A stretch of 64,000 nucleotides of DNA from Rhynchospora pubera (lineage: Eukaryota > Streptophyta > Magnoliopsida > Poales > Cyperaceae), in contig CM051459.1 in the NCBI GenBank assembly GCA_028095005.1, forward strand, positions 313,908,513 through 313,972,512. The letters run 5' to 3'. This document shows positions 22,506 through 32,443 of this stretch, in pieces; within the stretch, counting starts at the first letter, position 1, and every line of letters begins with the position of its first letter. Below the pieces are notes generated by a model. It was given only the letters and a program-made list of their open reading frames with translations. It was not told the origin of the DNA and made no database searches. A program made the position numbers and the translations under genes.

Positions 22506-23293
22506 AATATCTAAATCAATTTGATGGAGCGATCTGTCAAATTCAGCTTGGTCGTATCCAAACTCTTATTTTCTCATTGAATGTATGTGCAAATTATATT
22601 TTTAGGTAGTCAAGATAAATGTATAAAATTTATTTATATGTATCAATTCTTAATCTTCCAATAGGAACTTATTGATCAAGGTACAAAGACAGTGGTAGTG
22701 GCAGGGAATATTCCAATCGGTTGTCTACCGAAATATTTGATAATTAATGGGAAAAGCAAAGGTCACTCTTCTTATGATCCTAGCACTGGATGCATCGAAA
22801 AATACAACAGACTATCTAGACATCATAACTCCCTTCTACTTGAGGCGATAAATTAACTTCGGATCAAGTATCGTGATGCAAAGATCATATACGCAGATAT
22901 TTACAAACCTATTATCGACTTTATAAGGTTTCCACAACGTTATGGTAAGTTATAGATTCAACAATTCTTGTCATACTTTAAGATATCCTATATTCCCTCA
23001 AAAAAGATGAGAACTCTCTCATGCATTCTAATTTTTTGGGTTCAGGATTTACATCCAAACCACTAGTTGTTTGCTGTGGAACCAGTCATGAATTCAATTG
23101 GCCCGGCCGTGAATACAATTGGGACCTACTTAGACAATGTGGCACACCGAATGTTACTGCTTGTCAGAATCCATCAACATATGTGAATTGGGATGGCCTG
23201 TGCTTCACTGAGGCCACCAACCGCTATGTTGCCAATAGTTGGTTAAAGGGTCCCTATGCCGATCCACCGATACTTGATGCTCATACAAACTAA

Positions 23294-23736
23294 TTAAATT
23301 TACTAGCTAGGGCATAAATATTTCTTACCGATATCATCTATTTCCTTTCTTCGTTTAAAAGTAAATGAAAATCACGTCACTCCTTATAGGGAGGTATTTT
23401 ATCGATGCATCAATTTATCTTGTGGTGGATTTATAGAATTAAGAAAATATATAGTTGTGTTGTCAAATTAAATTATTTTCAATGCTTTATGAAGGTACCA
23501 TTATCGAATATCAAAGTCAATTTGAATTAACAAAAAAATTTTAATATCAAAGGATTACACTGAATTTGCTAGTGAATTTATAATTTGTCACCAAGAAATT
23601 GTTATGCTTCCAGGAGCATAGTTGTTTTAGTGATAACATTGTTGTTTTAGAATGCTTGTTGACTTGTAGTAGCTGCTCGATATTTTCTAATTGAGTTGAC
23701 ATAGCAGTTTAGGATAATTAATGTTTGATGAGTATA
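23294..23736. other. 3' flank of the GDSL locus
   Basis: AT-rich, no gene seen. 'gttgttttagtgataacattgttgttttagaatgcttgttgact' near 23620-23670 contains a short direct repeat, and a related piece recurs at about 24050-24080. Confidence 0.4.
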
Positions 23737-23925
23737 GGCTCCGTTTGGATGCGTTGAGAATAAGGTAGGAAAAAGGAAGAAGGGAAGAAATTTATTGGGA
23801 AAGGGTAAATTTATTGGGAAGTGTGTAACTTTTGTGAAGAGTTTGGATGGTTAGGAATAAATTTATTGATAAAAAATGGTTATTCCTTATTCCTTATTCC
23901 GGGAAGAAGCCATCCAAATGGAGCC
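23737..23925. mobile_element. Tourist-like MITE (GGCTCCGTTTGGAT ends)
   Basis: Terminal inverted repeats GGCTCCGTTTGGATG and CATCCAAATGGAGCC have one mismatch; ATA lies on both sides (3-bp duplication). 189 bp, no coding sequence. It shares inner sequence (agaagggaagaa, tgtgtaactt, gtgaagagtttg) with the MITE at 26446-26584. Confidence 0.8.
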
Positions 23926-24080
23926 ATACAAACTTCATTTTATGTTGGTTTTCTCCTTGCTCTTACAGACTGCAGTCTAATTTTTGAATGCTTTCTTTTT
24001 GCATGTGATGATAAAACAAAGTTACTAATAAAACAAAATTTTCATATAGTAACACATTGTTTTAGAATACTTGTTGACTG

Positions 24081-24690
24081 TGTTGTACGTAATTAGAGGC
24101 CTAGAGGGGGATTTAATAGGCACAATTTCAAGTTCTAAAGCGGTTTGGACACAAGTAAGCACACAAGCATAAGTAATGTAAATAATAAAGAGAGAAAGAG
24201 AGATTGAAAGCGATGTGATTATGAATTTCTGATCCGTTAGGAAAGACTAGTCTTAGTCTATGTTTCCGGGGATTTTGCTACCAAGAAAAAGTGCGCTCCG
24301 TTCAATTCCACCAAGAATGGATCTACAATATCAAACCGAATTGGTTCATTACAAAAAACTCGAGGTGGATCGGTCTAACCTCTAGGCTAATCAAAAATCA
24401 CAACAAGAATTGAAGCTCTCAACTAAGACTCAACAATTTGGCTAATAGAACCTATGGGCTTGATTGAGCCATTTTAATCTCAATGATTTTTCAAAGTAAA
24501 TGCTCAAGAACAAGAGAGAATAAGATTTAGCTGTTTGGATCTCAAAGAAATAATTTTTGCAAGGTTTCAAAAGTGACAAATCAGTTCCAAAGGGCTGGTA
24601 TATATAGAGGGCGTCAACTGCTCCAAAATAGTCTAATTTTTTCTGCAACGTTTCCTAACACCACATAGCATTGTACGACGATGCTTATTG
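24081..24690 (+). mobile_element. LTR-derived segment related to the solo LTR at 13935 (direct part)
   Basis: Begins TGTTGTACGTAATTAGAGGC, compared with TGTTGTCCCTAATGTAAGGC at 13935, and runs parallel through 'aataaagagagaaagagag', 'gcgatgtgattat', 'gtgcgctccgttcaattcca' and the first palindrome sites near 24645-24680. It is much more diverged than the block A copy. The expected continuation is replaced by the ABCG exon segment. Confidence 0.7.
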
Positions 24691-24871
24691 TCATTGAAAA
24701 ATCAAACAAATATTTTATATTACCATTGATGATTCCAATTATCCATCCAAAACTTGACCTTCTTACCATTTCCAATAGTGTATTGTCAATGCATGTTTAC
24801 TAAATGTGCATAATCCATCACCTAGTCCCAGAAATAGGATTTATGTTTTTTATTTGTACCAAACGCACCAT

Positions 24872-25114
24872 GTTTACTGTCTGTCCTGTATCGACCGTGT
24901 TCCTAACGGTTCTCATCACTATGGCCGCTGCTCTTGCATCCAGCCCAGATGTGGGTTCATCCATGAATATGATCGATGGATTGGCGACCAATTCAACTGC
25001 AATAGTTAGTCTCTTTCTCTGCTCAACAGATAGCCCATTGACCCTCAGCAACCCAACTAGAGCATTGCGGATTGGTGTCAACTCAACCAGTTCCAATACT
25101 TCTTCTATGAGCAT
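24872..25114 (-). pseudogene. Captured exon of a PDR-type ABCG transporter (first nucleotide-binding domain)
   Basis: Full-size ABCG/PDR proteins are plasma-membrane ATP-driven exporters. This piece, on the reverse strand, carries EEVLELVELTPIRNALVG, then the ABC signature region (LSVEQRKRLTIAVE), Walker B (IIFMDEP), the D-loop (SGLDARAA) and NTVDTG. It is open over about 80 codons with good family agreement, then diverges at about 24871. The left border (MLIEEVLE) looks like a real exon start, and no other ABCG exon is nearby, so it is a transduplicated single exon rather than a gene. It lies between direct and inverted parts of an LTR-derived sequence and next to a strong foldback. Confidence 0.85.
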
Positions 25115-25188
25115 CTAAGTAATTTTATGCATAGCATAGTATATCATTAGCATATTTATGGTATACTATGCATAAAATTACTTAGATG
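25112..25188. repeat. Near-perfect 27-bp inverted repeat (hairpin)
   Basis: 'catctaagtaattttatgca' at the left is matched by its inverted copy ending at 25188. Arms of about 27 bp are perfect except for four extra bases, with a loop of about 18 bp. It directly abuts the ABCG exon start. Confidence 0.85.
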
Positions 25189-25246
25189 TTATCACCTTCG
25201 TTAGGTTACGGACTGTCAATGCGTGTGTTGTCACACCAAATGCTGA

Positions 25247-25810
25247 CGCGTGCTACACCAGACTGGCCTACAATGCCCACTGGCTGTGAAATCTCTAATA
25301 AGCGTGAAGCAGTGTCACACAACGTCCATTGGAGTTGGGTAACGCTGTGTCACAATGTTGTATATATAACGCTCAGTAGCGTTGTACAATGTGAGGTTGA
25401 GAAGACTTGAAAATTATTTTGTTCCTCCTACTAGAACGTTATGCAATGCTCTAGCTAGAAAGTTACTTACCGTCATTGTGTAATGCTCTTCAGCGTTGCA
25501 CAATGCTTAAAAATTGCATGGCCTCCTCCGTTGTTTGGACCATGCATTGGCTCCAAACAGCGCAATATACATGCAAAAGTTGCAGGTATCGTGTGACAAC
25601 GCCAAACAACATTGTGTAACATTAGTGTTGTGTAACGTCAACCAACGTCGCATGACAAACTGTTGAACATGTCAGGTCTGTTTCTCACCCAACTATTATA
25701 GGTCATTGTGTAACATCCTCCAGAAACTGTCGGAGCATCCCTTTGGCTATACACTCCTTCATTGTGTAACGATATAGAACGTTGCACAACACTCTGCTAA
25801 TCTATAAAAG
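25247..25810 (-). repeat. Palindrome array, diverged GCGTTGTACAACGC type, inverted orientation
   Basis: Many half and whole copies of 'cgttgtgtaacg'-like motifs (for example 25315-25385, 25580-25650, 25760-25795). The reverse complement of about 25690-25800 lines up with 14640-14735, including 'gaaggagtgtat' and 'ctccgaca'. This part is therefore inverted relative to the segment at 24081-24690. Confidence 0.7.
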
Positions 25811-25959
25811 TTATCTTTACCTCTCTTTTTCAGACTTGCAATATTTCAGTTGCTGATGCAATTAAGATAATTGTAGACAAATTAGATTTAGAAGGTAGTT
25901 AACTAGTACTCAGAGACAAGAGTCGATAACTTTACATCAACAAATTTGTAGATATATAC

Positions 25960-26400
25960 CCGTCTCCTTCTTCTGACAAAGTTAAATGGGGATTGAATAC
26001 AAATAGTAAATATACCACTAAGTCCATGTATCAGTGGCTGGAGCATGATGGGGTAGATATGTCATATAATAAAGTTATTTGGAATCTTAGATTACCCATC
26101 AAAATAAAGTTTTTTTATGGTTGTTATGTAAGAGACGGTTACTTACAAGAGATAATCTAGCGCTTAAGGGCTTGGAGGGGAATCCTAGTTGCTGTTATTG
26201 TAGTGTGGTTTAGAGACAATTGATCACCTTTTGTTTGGATGTCATCAAAATGCTAGAGTGTGGGATTGGATTTTGAAATCATTACATATTGATACCAGGC
26301 CTCATTGTTTAGAGGATATGTATGATATTATTGATAAAGCAAGGAAACCACAGATACCTGTTCGTATATATTTGGGTTTTTCCTGATTTTTGATTTGATG
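25960..26400 (+). pseudogene. LINE C-terminal zinc-binding region remnant
   Basis: On the forward strand, with frameshifts, the pieces DKVKWGLNTNSKYTTKSMY, VIWNLRLPIKIKFF, LLTRDNLALKGL, CCYC, ETIDHLF and CHQNARVWDWIL follow the order of the zf-RVT region of plant L1-type elements (W-x-P-x-K-x-K-x-F, CxxC, E-x-x-x-HLF-x-x-C). No RT domain is upstream. It is a different and older copy from the LINEs in blocks A and B. Confidence 0.8.
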
Positions 26401-26445
26401 ATCAGTTATTGATGGTGGCAATTGATCTTAGTACATAAAATCTTA

Positions 26446-26584
26446 GGCTCCGTTTGGATAGGTGTGGGAAGAAGGGAAGAAGTATTGGGAAATGTGTAAC
26501 TTTGTGAAGAGTTTGAATTGTTTATAATTTTTTTTCTTCCTTCTTCCTTCTTCCTCCTTCTTCTTCTCTCATCCAAACGGAAGC
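26446..26584. mobile_element. Tourist-like MITE (TTA duplication)
   Basis: Terminal inverted repeats GGCTCCGTTTGGAT and ATCCAAACGGAAGC are flanked by TTA on both sides (26443-26445 and 26585-26587), the classical PIF/Harbinger target. 139 bp. A pyrimidine run (cttccttcttcc) fills the right half. Confidence 0.85.
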
Positions 26585-26619
26585 TTAGGAACATAAGCTT
26601 ATACTCGTTAGGCGACCAA

Positions 26620-26945
26620 GTAAGAGTCAAGACCAGTAGATACCTGTGCATAAGAGTATAACTCGTGTCTGATTCCTTTCCCAGCTAAACGATCAGCTAA
26701 AATATTACTGCTTGTATGTTTTTTTGTCAACAACAGCTTTTTCTAATGAAAAGAGGAGGGGAAGAGATATATTGGGGTCCAATCGGACCAAATGGTTCTG
26801 AATTGATCAAGTATTTTGAGGTAATTCCATGGACAACCACCCTGAAATAATGCAGTCGTTTCAATCAAAAACAAATCATATGCGTTTTCTGCCATAACCA
26901 GAGGATACCTGTGGTAAAAATAAAGCACGGATATAATCCTGCAAC
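26620..26945 (-). pseudogene. LINE RNase H domain remnant
   Basis: On the reverse strand: LIETTALFQG, then WNYLKILDQFRTI, then in other frames SSNILADRLAGKGI. This order matches the C-terminal RNase H of plant LINEs (E-[ST]-D-A, W-x-x-x-x-I-x-x-I, N-x-x-AD-x-LA). It is broken by frameshifts. The outer hAT element is inserted at its 5' side, with the target CCTGCAAC. Confidence 0.6.
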
Positions 26946-28507
26946 CATGTTTCTCAAACTCGAAATCGGAATCGGACTCGAACTGTTGGTCATAGGAATC
27001 GAATCGGATGACTCGGAAAAAATCGGGTGACTTGGATCAGAAACTTGGATTTTTTTTTTAAAAATCATATTTCATGCCCTAAAAATAAAAAATATGAAAA
27101 AAAATTGGAACAAATTATTTTTTCAAAAATAAGTAGAGTTTTAATGACTTCATATTTTTAGAAATAAAATAAAAAAAATTAACTATAATATAAAATAATA
27201 TGACTTCATATTTTTAGAAATAAAATAAAAAAAATAAGTAGAGTTTTAATGATTAAATAAAATATATTTTAAAAAAATAATTTTTAAATGAATATAATTC
27301 CATTAAAACATCTTAACATATTAATTAGAATCGTAGAGAACGAAATTATCATTTTTTATATGTTTTTGGATCGATTTTTGGATCAATTATCATTTTATTA
27401 TAAAATTATTTCACTTCTGAAAAATCTGGAACGTGTGATCATATTTAAATGAAAAAAATAAAAAAATGCAGAAATGGAGCTGTCCATTGTAGTCCCTTCC
27501 CCTTCTTCTTCTCTTTCCCGTTCCCAAGTCGAGAATATCGTTTCCTCCGAGCAATTAAATCCCCATGTAACCAGCTGCCATGGTGCTTTTCCTGGCCACC
27601 TGACTTGATTTCTCCACCCTAGCAACCTTTTCCGGTGTTCCTGTACCCCCCTTCACCTCTCTCCACAGATGAAAACCTATGTTGCATGGGTACGCATACG
27701 ACCGTACCCGGTACGATTCGGGTACGGCGGTACGAAAATTTTCAAAAATCTTCGATACGAGTACGGCGATGTATCCTTATATATATTTATATATTTACAT
27801 ATATAAATTATGTATCCTTATATTTATATATTGATATTAATCATTATAATGTATAATCTATTATTATTATTATTATTAATTATTATTTCTATTTATTTTA
27901 ATATTATGTATAATCTACATACAATGTACTAATCATTATATTGTATAATAAGTAATAAATTATTATCAATCATGATTCATAATTAATATTTAGAAAACAT
28001 AAGCCTCAAGCTGGGATCGTCCTAAGTCTCCATGTAATTGGCATGTACTCTTTTTGATTGAATGAAAGTTTCAAGTGTTGCACCAAGGCTTTAAATACCC
28101 AAAAAAAATAGTCTCCACGTGCATGGTGGTCCCCACTCCCCATCCCCATATGTTAAGTTTAAATTTAAAAAAAAAAGGACTACACAACTGGTGTACCGTT
28201 TCGTACGAGAGACAAATCGGACGTACCCATCCGTATCGCTGACCGTATTTGTTGATTTGACCATATTAAAATATTCGGTACGCCACGTGGCATAGTCGGT
28301 TCGTACCGGTGTCGTACCGAAGCCGTATCCGTACCTGGTACCAGTACTCCTGCATTTATGGAGTACTGGGGTAACATAGATGAAAACCAACATTAATGGT
28401 GTCCCAACCCGATTCAACTCCAAATCGCCAGAAATCGGATCGTCCTCCGCCGAGTCCGTTCCGAATCGCCCGAGTTGACTCGGACTCGGCCGAGTTTTTG
28501 AACCATG
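26946..28507. mobile_element. Outer non-autonomous hAT element
   Basis: Ends CATGTTTCTCAAACTCG and CGAGTTTTTGAACCATG form an imperfect inverted repeat. The perfect 8-bp duplication CCTGCAAC (26938-26945 and 28508-28515) is diagnostic of hAT. The subterminal parts repeat 'ggactcg/atcgga'-like words. No transposase. Net length without the inner hAT is about 850 bp. Confidence 0.88.
27677..28379. mobile_element. Inner non-autonomous hAT element
   Basis: Ends CTATGTTGC and GGTAACATAG, with the perfect 8-bp duplication ATGAAAAC (27669-27676 and 28380-28387). The subterminal regions are packed with 'gtac' words (gggtacg, ggtacgat, cggtacga) on both sides in opposite orientation, the usual layout of hAT transposase-binding repeats. 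703 bp, AT-rich middle, no transposase. Confidence 0.9.
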
Positions 28508-28584
28508 CCTGCAACATAGATGCTTGAGGTGTGTACATGATATGGGCGTTAGGAAAAAGGAAACCAACAGAATTAGACAATTTC

Positions 28585-30574
28585 TGTCACACCCCGAGTC
28601 ACTTTTACGCGACTCGAAGTGTACCTCGACAACCCGCCGCGTACAAAGACGCAAGGCGTAAAACATCATATACACTACAAATAATTCACATAAGATAATA
28701 GATGCCACTTCCACAAATTTTAGCCATCAATATCCAACAACGGTGCAAAGAAAAGAAAAGACATAGACTTCTAGGGTGAGTTTTAACACGAAACTCCCCT
28801 GATCGTTCAACGTTTCAAATCCATTCTTGTTCATAAAAATAAAGAGAATACTATAAAGCAAATGTGGAATCTTAGAAAACCCGCATCCTTGGACCATACT
28901 CTTCCTGCGAAAATTCTAATTACTGATCTTCAACACCTGGAACCCATATATAAAATGGAAAACGGATGAGAGACCGAAATAATCTCTCAATGCGGTATTC
29001 AGTTCCAGCCCGGAGATTTGTGAAATTAAATGTAACAATAAAAGATAATTAAAGTAGCAACAATTTATATGCATCATGTTTTCTACCATAATAACTATGC
29101 TGTGATGATGACATCCTTCAATAATTTATTATTTACTTATTGGCTTAAAACAAAAAGATTTTCTACTAATAACTTCACTTTTTATTTACATTTGGTAACA
29201 CGTCCCACTTACCAAGCCCACTTGTTTGACATCAATTCCACTAACCCAGGAAGCCCACTTACCCGTCGCGAACGGGCAACTTCTGGGGAGCGCGCTAGCA
29301 CTAGGGCTCTCAAGCCAAACACTTGATACAACGATTACCATCCACTCCACTTGCTATTTAAAAACTTAATTTCCACTTTCTTTTACTCATTAACACCAAC
29401 ACTAACACTATACTTTTATGTAAATAATATCTACTATCATTTCTAATTAGCACTAAACATTATGCACATGCATTTATATACTCAAACCATGCGTATTAAT
29501 TATGTAACTTTGTTTTCACCTATCTTTTTCTCATAAAACAACATGTGTAACCATCGTGGATAGTAATGCATTTATGAGTAAATGTAACCACTAATATTAA
29601 TAATGTATTTATGCACTAGGTAAAATAAATACGAGCAGAGTATAAAGTAACACAGGACATATGATTCTAGTTTGACTATCTAATATATAAATAAATCAAT
29701 TTCACAACATAACCAGGATCTGCACCTGTCAAATAATGCGGTACGTCGAAACTTCTAATCTTCTCGTTGCCCTTCAAGACTTGTACCTAAATTACGTGTA
29801 ATTATTTCTAATTACTATTTATCCGAAATATAAAAATAACAATAAACAAATATATATCATTTTAATAAATCAAGCAAACCCAAAACCAACAGACGACACC
29901 GGTGTAAAGGGATCAATCTACTCGTAATAATCTAACAAGTGACTCTCTAACCCCAATTGGAAACGGTCAACCCAACAAGACAAATTAAGGTTAATTTATA
30001 CAAACAATATAACTGAATTTCACTTGCACATAGGAAATAAATAGTATTAAATATTGTCATTTATGAAAATCAATCAATAAGCGGTGCATACAAGGACAAG
30101 GGAGTTTGGCCTAACTAAAATATCTTGTTGTCAAAATCTTGTAATATATAGTCAACGATTTGATAGTATAAAAGTTAGATCTTTGAAATCTCAAGAAATG
30201 TATATAGTAGTATACTCGGTAATAAAGAAAACATATACATGTCCATGAAAAAAAAGACGGAGTAAAACTTCAGCACACTGGTTTGAGAAATTCCAATTGG
30301 ATTCAAATTACCGATCAATTTACGGAGATCAAAAGAAATATTGAACAAACTTACTTCTCAACCACTGCTGCTTCCCTAGCACCGATCTCTTCTAGCAATA
30401 TTTTAAACAATGAATTGGAAATGGAATTTAGAAAGGAAGCGATTGGGTTATACAGGAGAAAAAGTGATATATGTATAGCGCATTTAACTTAACTAGCGCC
30501 TCTTAACAATTAACCACCTCTTGGTAGGCATTCTCTTATTAATAATAACCGCCTCTTACTGGCTTGTAAAAGAA

Positions 30575-30606
<32 letters not shown>

Positions 30607-30737
30607 CTCTTAAACAACCACCTCTTTTGGTGTTGAAAGAAAGAGATGCCTAAATTTAGCGCCTCTTAAAATAAAATAACATTAATAAAATATTTCTATT
30701 TTTAATTTAAAATAGTGCTAAATAACATAATGTTACA
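28585..30737 (-). repeat. 3' LTR of the Tekay-like element
   Basis: Forward-strand left copy, 2153 bp, TGTCACACCCC...ATGTTACA. Nearly identical to 32444-34594. Its short open frames (29069-29326 and 30283-30492) recur unchanged in the other LTR and are not genes. Confidence 0.93.
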
Positions 30738-30751
30738 TCCTCCCCCCTAAA
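30738..30751 (-). other. Polypurine tract of the Tekay-like element
   Basis: TTTAGGGGGGAGGA on the reverse strand, directly before the 3' LTR start TGTAACA. This is the expected plus-strand primer and fixes the element's direction. Confidence 0.85.
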
Positions 30752-30849
30752 TAATAAAGTTCAGTCCTCTGAACTGTACCTTCTCTTGGCGCCCTGAAGG
30801 TGGGTACTCATTTTAGGAAGTTAACAATAACAACGTGCCTAATCAGTCT

Positions 30850-31090
30850 TTCTTGCCCAAACATAAAGTCATATTGGTTTACCTCGGCTACTATAGGGTC
30901 TACAGGTAGTTCATGCCCTGCCACCTTAATCAAAAGTCCAGAATACCGGAGTTCATAAGTAGTAAATTGGTTTGTGTGCGTTCTGATTTAAAGGGCTCTC
31001 CATGTACTTATGTTGGCACTTGGTACCTTTCTGTCCAATTTCTAGATGGAACTAAATGGCTACAATCTGTGTCAACCAACATAAAGGCAA
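30850..31090 (-). pseudogene. Protease-region remnant after gag
   Basis: On the reverse strand, broken pieces such as LVDTDCSHLVPS and ELPVDPIVAEVNQYDFMFG follow gag. They resemble the retropepsin region of Tekay elements (L-[FV]-D-[ST]-G-x-S, then the L-P-V-D...YD-[VI]-[IL]-x-G part). The active-site triplet reads DTD, not DTG or DSG, and stops intervene. The element then jumps to the polypurine tract, which shows that most of pol has been deleted. Confidence 0.55.
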
Positions 31091-31095
31091 GATAC

Positions 31096-32277
31096 TCATA
31101 GTTCTAACGTACCTGCCATAATTTCTGCAGAAACATTTGTTGTTTCGGTAGGTCCTTCAGTCACTTCCTCATGGGATCTATGTGTGCAGCAACAGTGAGA
31201 GTGCATTCCAACTCTTTCCCTCGATTTACCTCCAAATCGGCCTCCACGCTGAGGGGCATTAAATCCACTACCTCCTGCTTGCTGAATTGCTCCACGACCT
31301 ATACCTCTAGCAACATAGCCTGTAACGCCCCGCCTATCAGGGTGGGGGCACTCCCTTGCAAAGTGGCCAGACTCGTTACAATTGTGGCACAAGTCATTTA
31401 GATAGCGACATTGTGCCTCAGTGTGGGGCCTTTCACAGCGCCTGCACCAAATTGTTGTCCCTGATTCGACGACAGCCTTCGCCATAGAGCTACTCCCTTT
31501 TGGTGGTTCTTGCTTCTGAGCCTCTTCAGTCCTTGACCTAACACTCCTAGGATTTTCTGATTGGCCAATATGGGCGTCATAAGACTCCACAGTGGTAGCA
31601 CGGAGCATCAAATCAGGGAGTTCGTTGATCCCCGGTATGTCAATTAACTGTGCTAAGCGAGGGTTCAACCCACCTAGATACTGCTGCCTCAGACGAAACT
31701 CATTGTTGACGATGTCTGGAGCGTACCTCATTAGATTTTCAAACTTAGAATTGTATTCCCCCACTGAGTCGCCTCCTTGTTTGAGGTTAGTGAAACGCTG
31801 TCTGAGCATCTCACGAGACATCACATCCATGAACCTCCCTTCAAATTGTTGTTCAAACCATTGCCAAGGGAGGCGTTCAAGGTCACCATCAAACCTTCTC
31901 TTGGTCTCTTGCCACCAGAACCGAGCATGTCCTTCGAGAAAATGAATGGCCAACTCCACCTTGTTTTCCTCTGGAGCTCGCACTAAGGTAAATTTGTCCT
32001 TGATGTCCGCCAGCCAATTCTCTGCTGTCAGAAAATCTCCGGTACCATCAAAATTTGCGGTTTGAAGGGATAAGAAGGAACGGTAAAGCTCAAAGAAATT
32101 GTCCCCTTCTAGAGGCCTCCTCTGACCGGCCTCCACAGCAACACGGGCAATGCGCTCAAGACCTTGTAGCACCCTTTCTAAGTGGTCAGTTCTGATTTGG
32201 GTCCCATTTGCAGCAGTGTCATCGTTGGTACCGTCCGTGTTGTCTGTCAAAACTCTACTTGATCCTTTTCTTGTCAT
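31096..32277 (-). CDS. gag: Gag protein of the Tekay-like element
   Basis: Structural protein that packages element RNA into virus-like particles. 393 residues, uninterrupted. The retrotransposon gag core is at about residues 75-235 (NFDGTGDFLTAENWL, ARFWWQETKRRF, LRQRFTNLKQGGDSVGEY, NSKFENLMRYAP, LGGLNPRLAQLI). A Cys-rich stretch (CRRCERPHTEAQC) precedes a standard knuckle CHNCNESGHFAREC (CX2CX4HX4C) at about residues 300-313, followed by a Gly/Arg-rich tail. The start ATG at 32277 lies about 140 bp after the primer site. The intact reading frame in a pol-less element suggests that gag is still useful in cis, or simply that the insertion is young. Confidence 0.93.
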   Translation of the reverse strand: MTRKGSSRVLTDNTDGTNDDTAANGTQIRTDHLERVLQGLERIARVAVEAGQRRPLEGDNFFELYRSFLSLQTANFDGTGDFLTAENWLADIKDKFTLVRAPEENKVELAIHFLEGHARFWWQETKRRFDGDLERLPWQWFEQQFEGRFMDVMSREMLRQRFTNLKQGGDSVGEYNSKFENLMRYAPDIVNNEFRLRQQYLGGLNPRLAQLIDIPGINELPDLMLRATTVESYDAHIGQSENPRSVRSRTEEAQKQEPPKGSSSMAKAVVESGTTIWCRRCERPHTEAQCRYLNDLCHNCNESGHFARECPHPDRRGVTGYVARGIGRGAIQQAGGSGFNAPQRGGRFGGKSRERVGMHSHCCCTHRSHEEVTEGPTETTNVSAEIMAGTLEL

Positions 32278-32419
32278 TTCTAAAACAAAAACCCAAAAAT
32301 AGTATCCTAGTAAATGTTTTTTTTTTTACTTAATATTATTTGACAAAACTAATATCCTAAAACTATGAGGATAAAACACTATTACGCTCTCTTAGCGGGT
32401 AATTATTTGTATTGTATAA

Positions 32420-32436
32420 CCTGGCTCTGATACCAA
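32420..32436 (-). other. Primer-binding site for initiator Met tRNA (Tekay-like element)
   Basis: On the reverse strand TTGGTATCAGAGCCAGG, the common plant primer site complementary to the 3' end of tRNA-iMet, 7 nt inside the 5' LTR end at 32444. Confidence 0.9.
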
Positions 32437-32443
32437 CTAAAGT

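Larger units (their letters stand above)
17722..23293 (+). pseudogene. GDSL (SGNH) esterase/lipase, five exons, inactivated
   Basis: A family of secreted plant serine hydrolases. Inferred exons, all with GT...AG borders and matching phases: 17722-17968, 21646-21864, 21979-22124, 22665-22944, 23046-23293. They total 1140 bp (379 residues plus stop), a normal family length. Residues 1-21 form a hydrophobic signal peptide (LIILSLLLFL). Block I is FSFGDSCTDTGN with the nucleophile Ser35; block II has GANFAVVGAT; block III is GQIQGNDYF. Two lesions are seen: an in-frame TAA at 22854-22856 (codon 268, where the family often has Gln in NQLR), and Cys instead of the catalytic His in the block V motif (WDGLC, residue 350, 23201-23203; WDGxH expected). 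Asp347 is kept. Resembles acetylajmalan-esterase-like/sinapine-esterase-like members. Intron 1 is 3.7 kb of inserted elements. Confidence 0.9.

Noticed and set aside
29069..30492. Open frames that recur identically at 32928-34351
   Set aside because: They lie in the two LTRs of one young element, so identity reflects LTR age and not selection.
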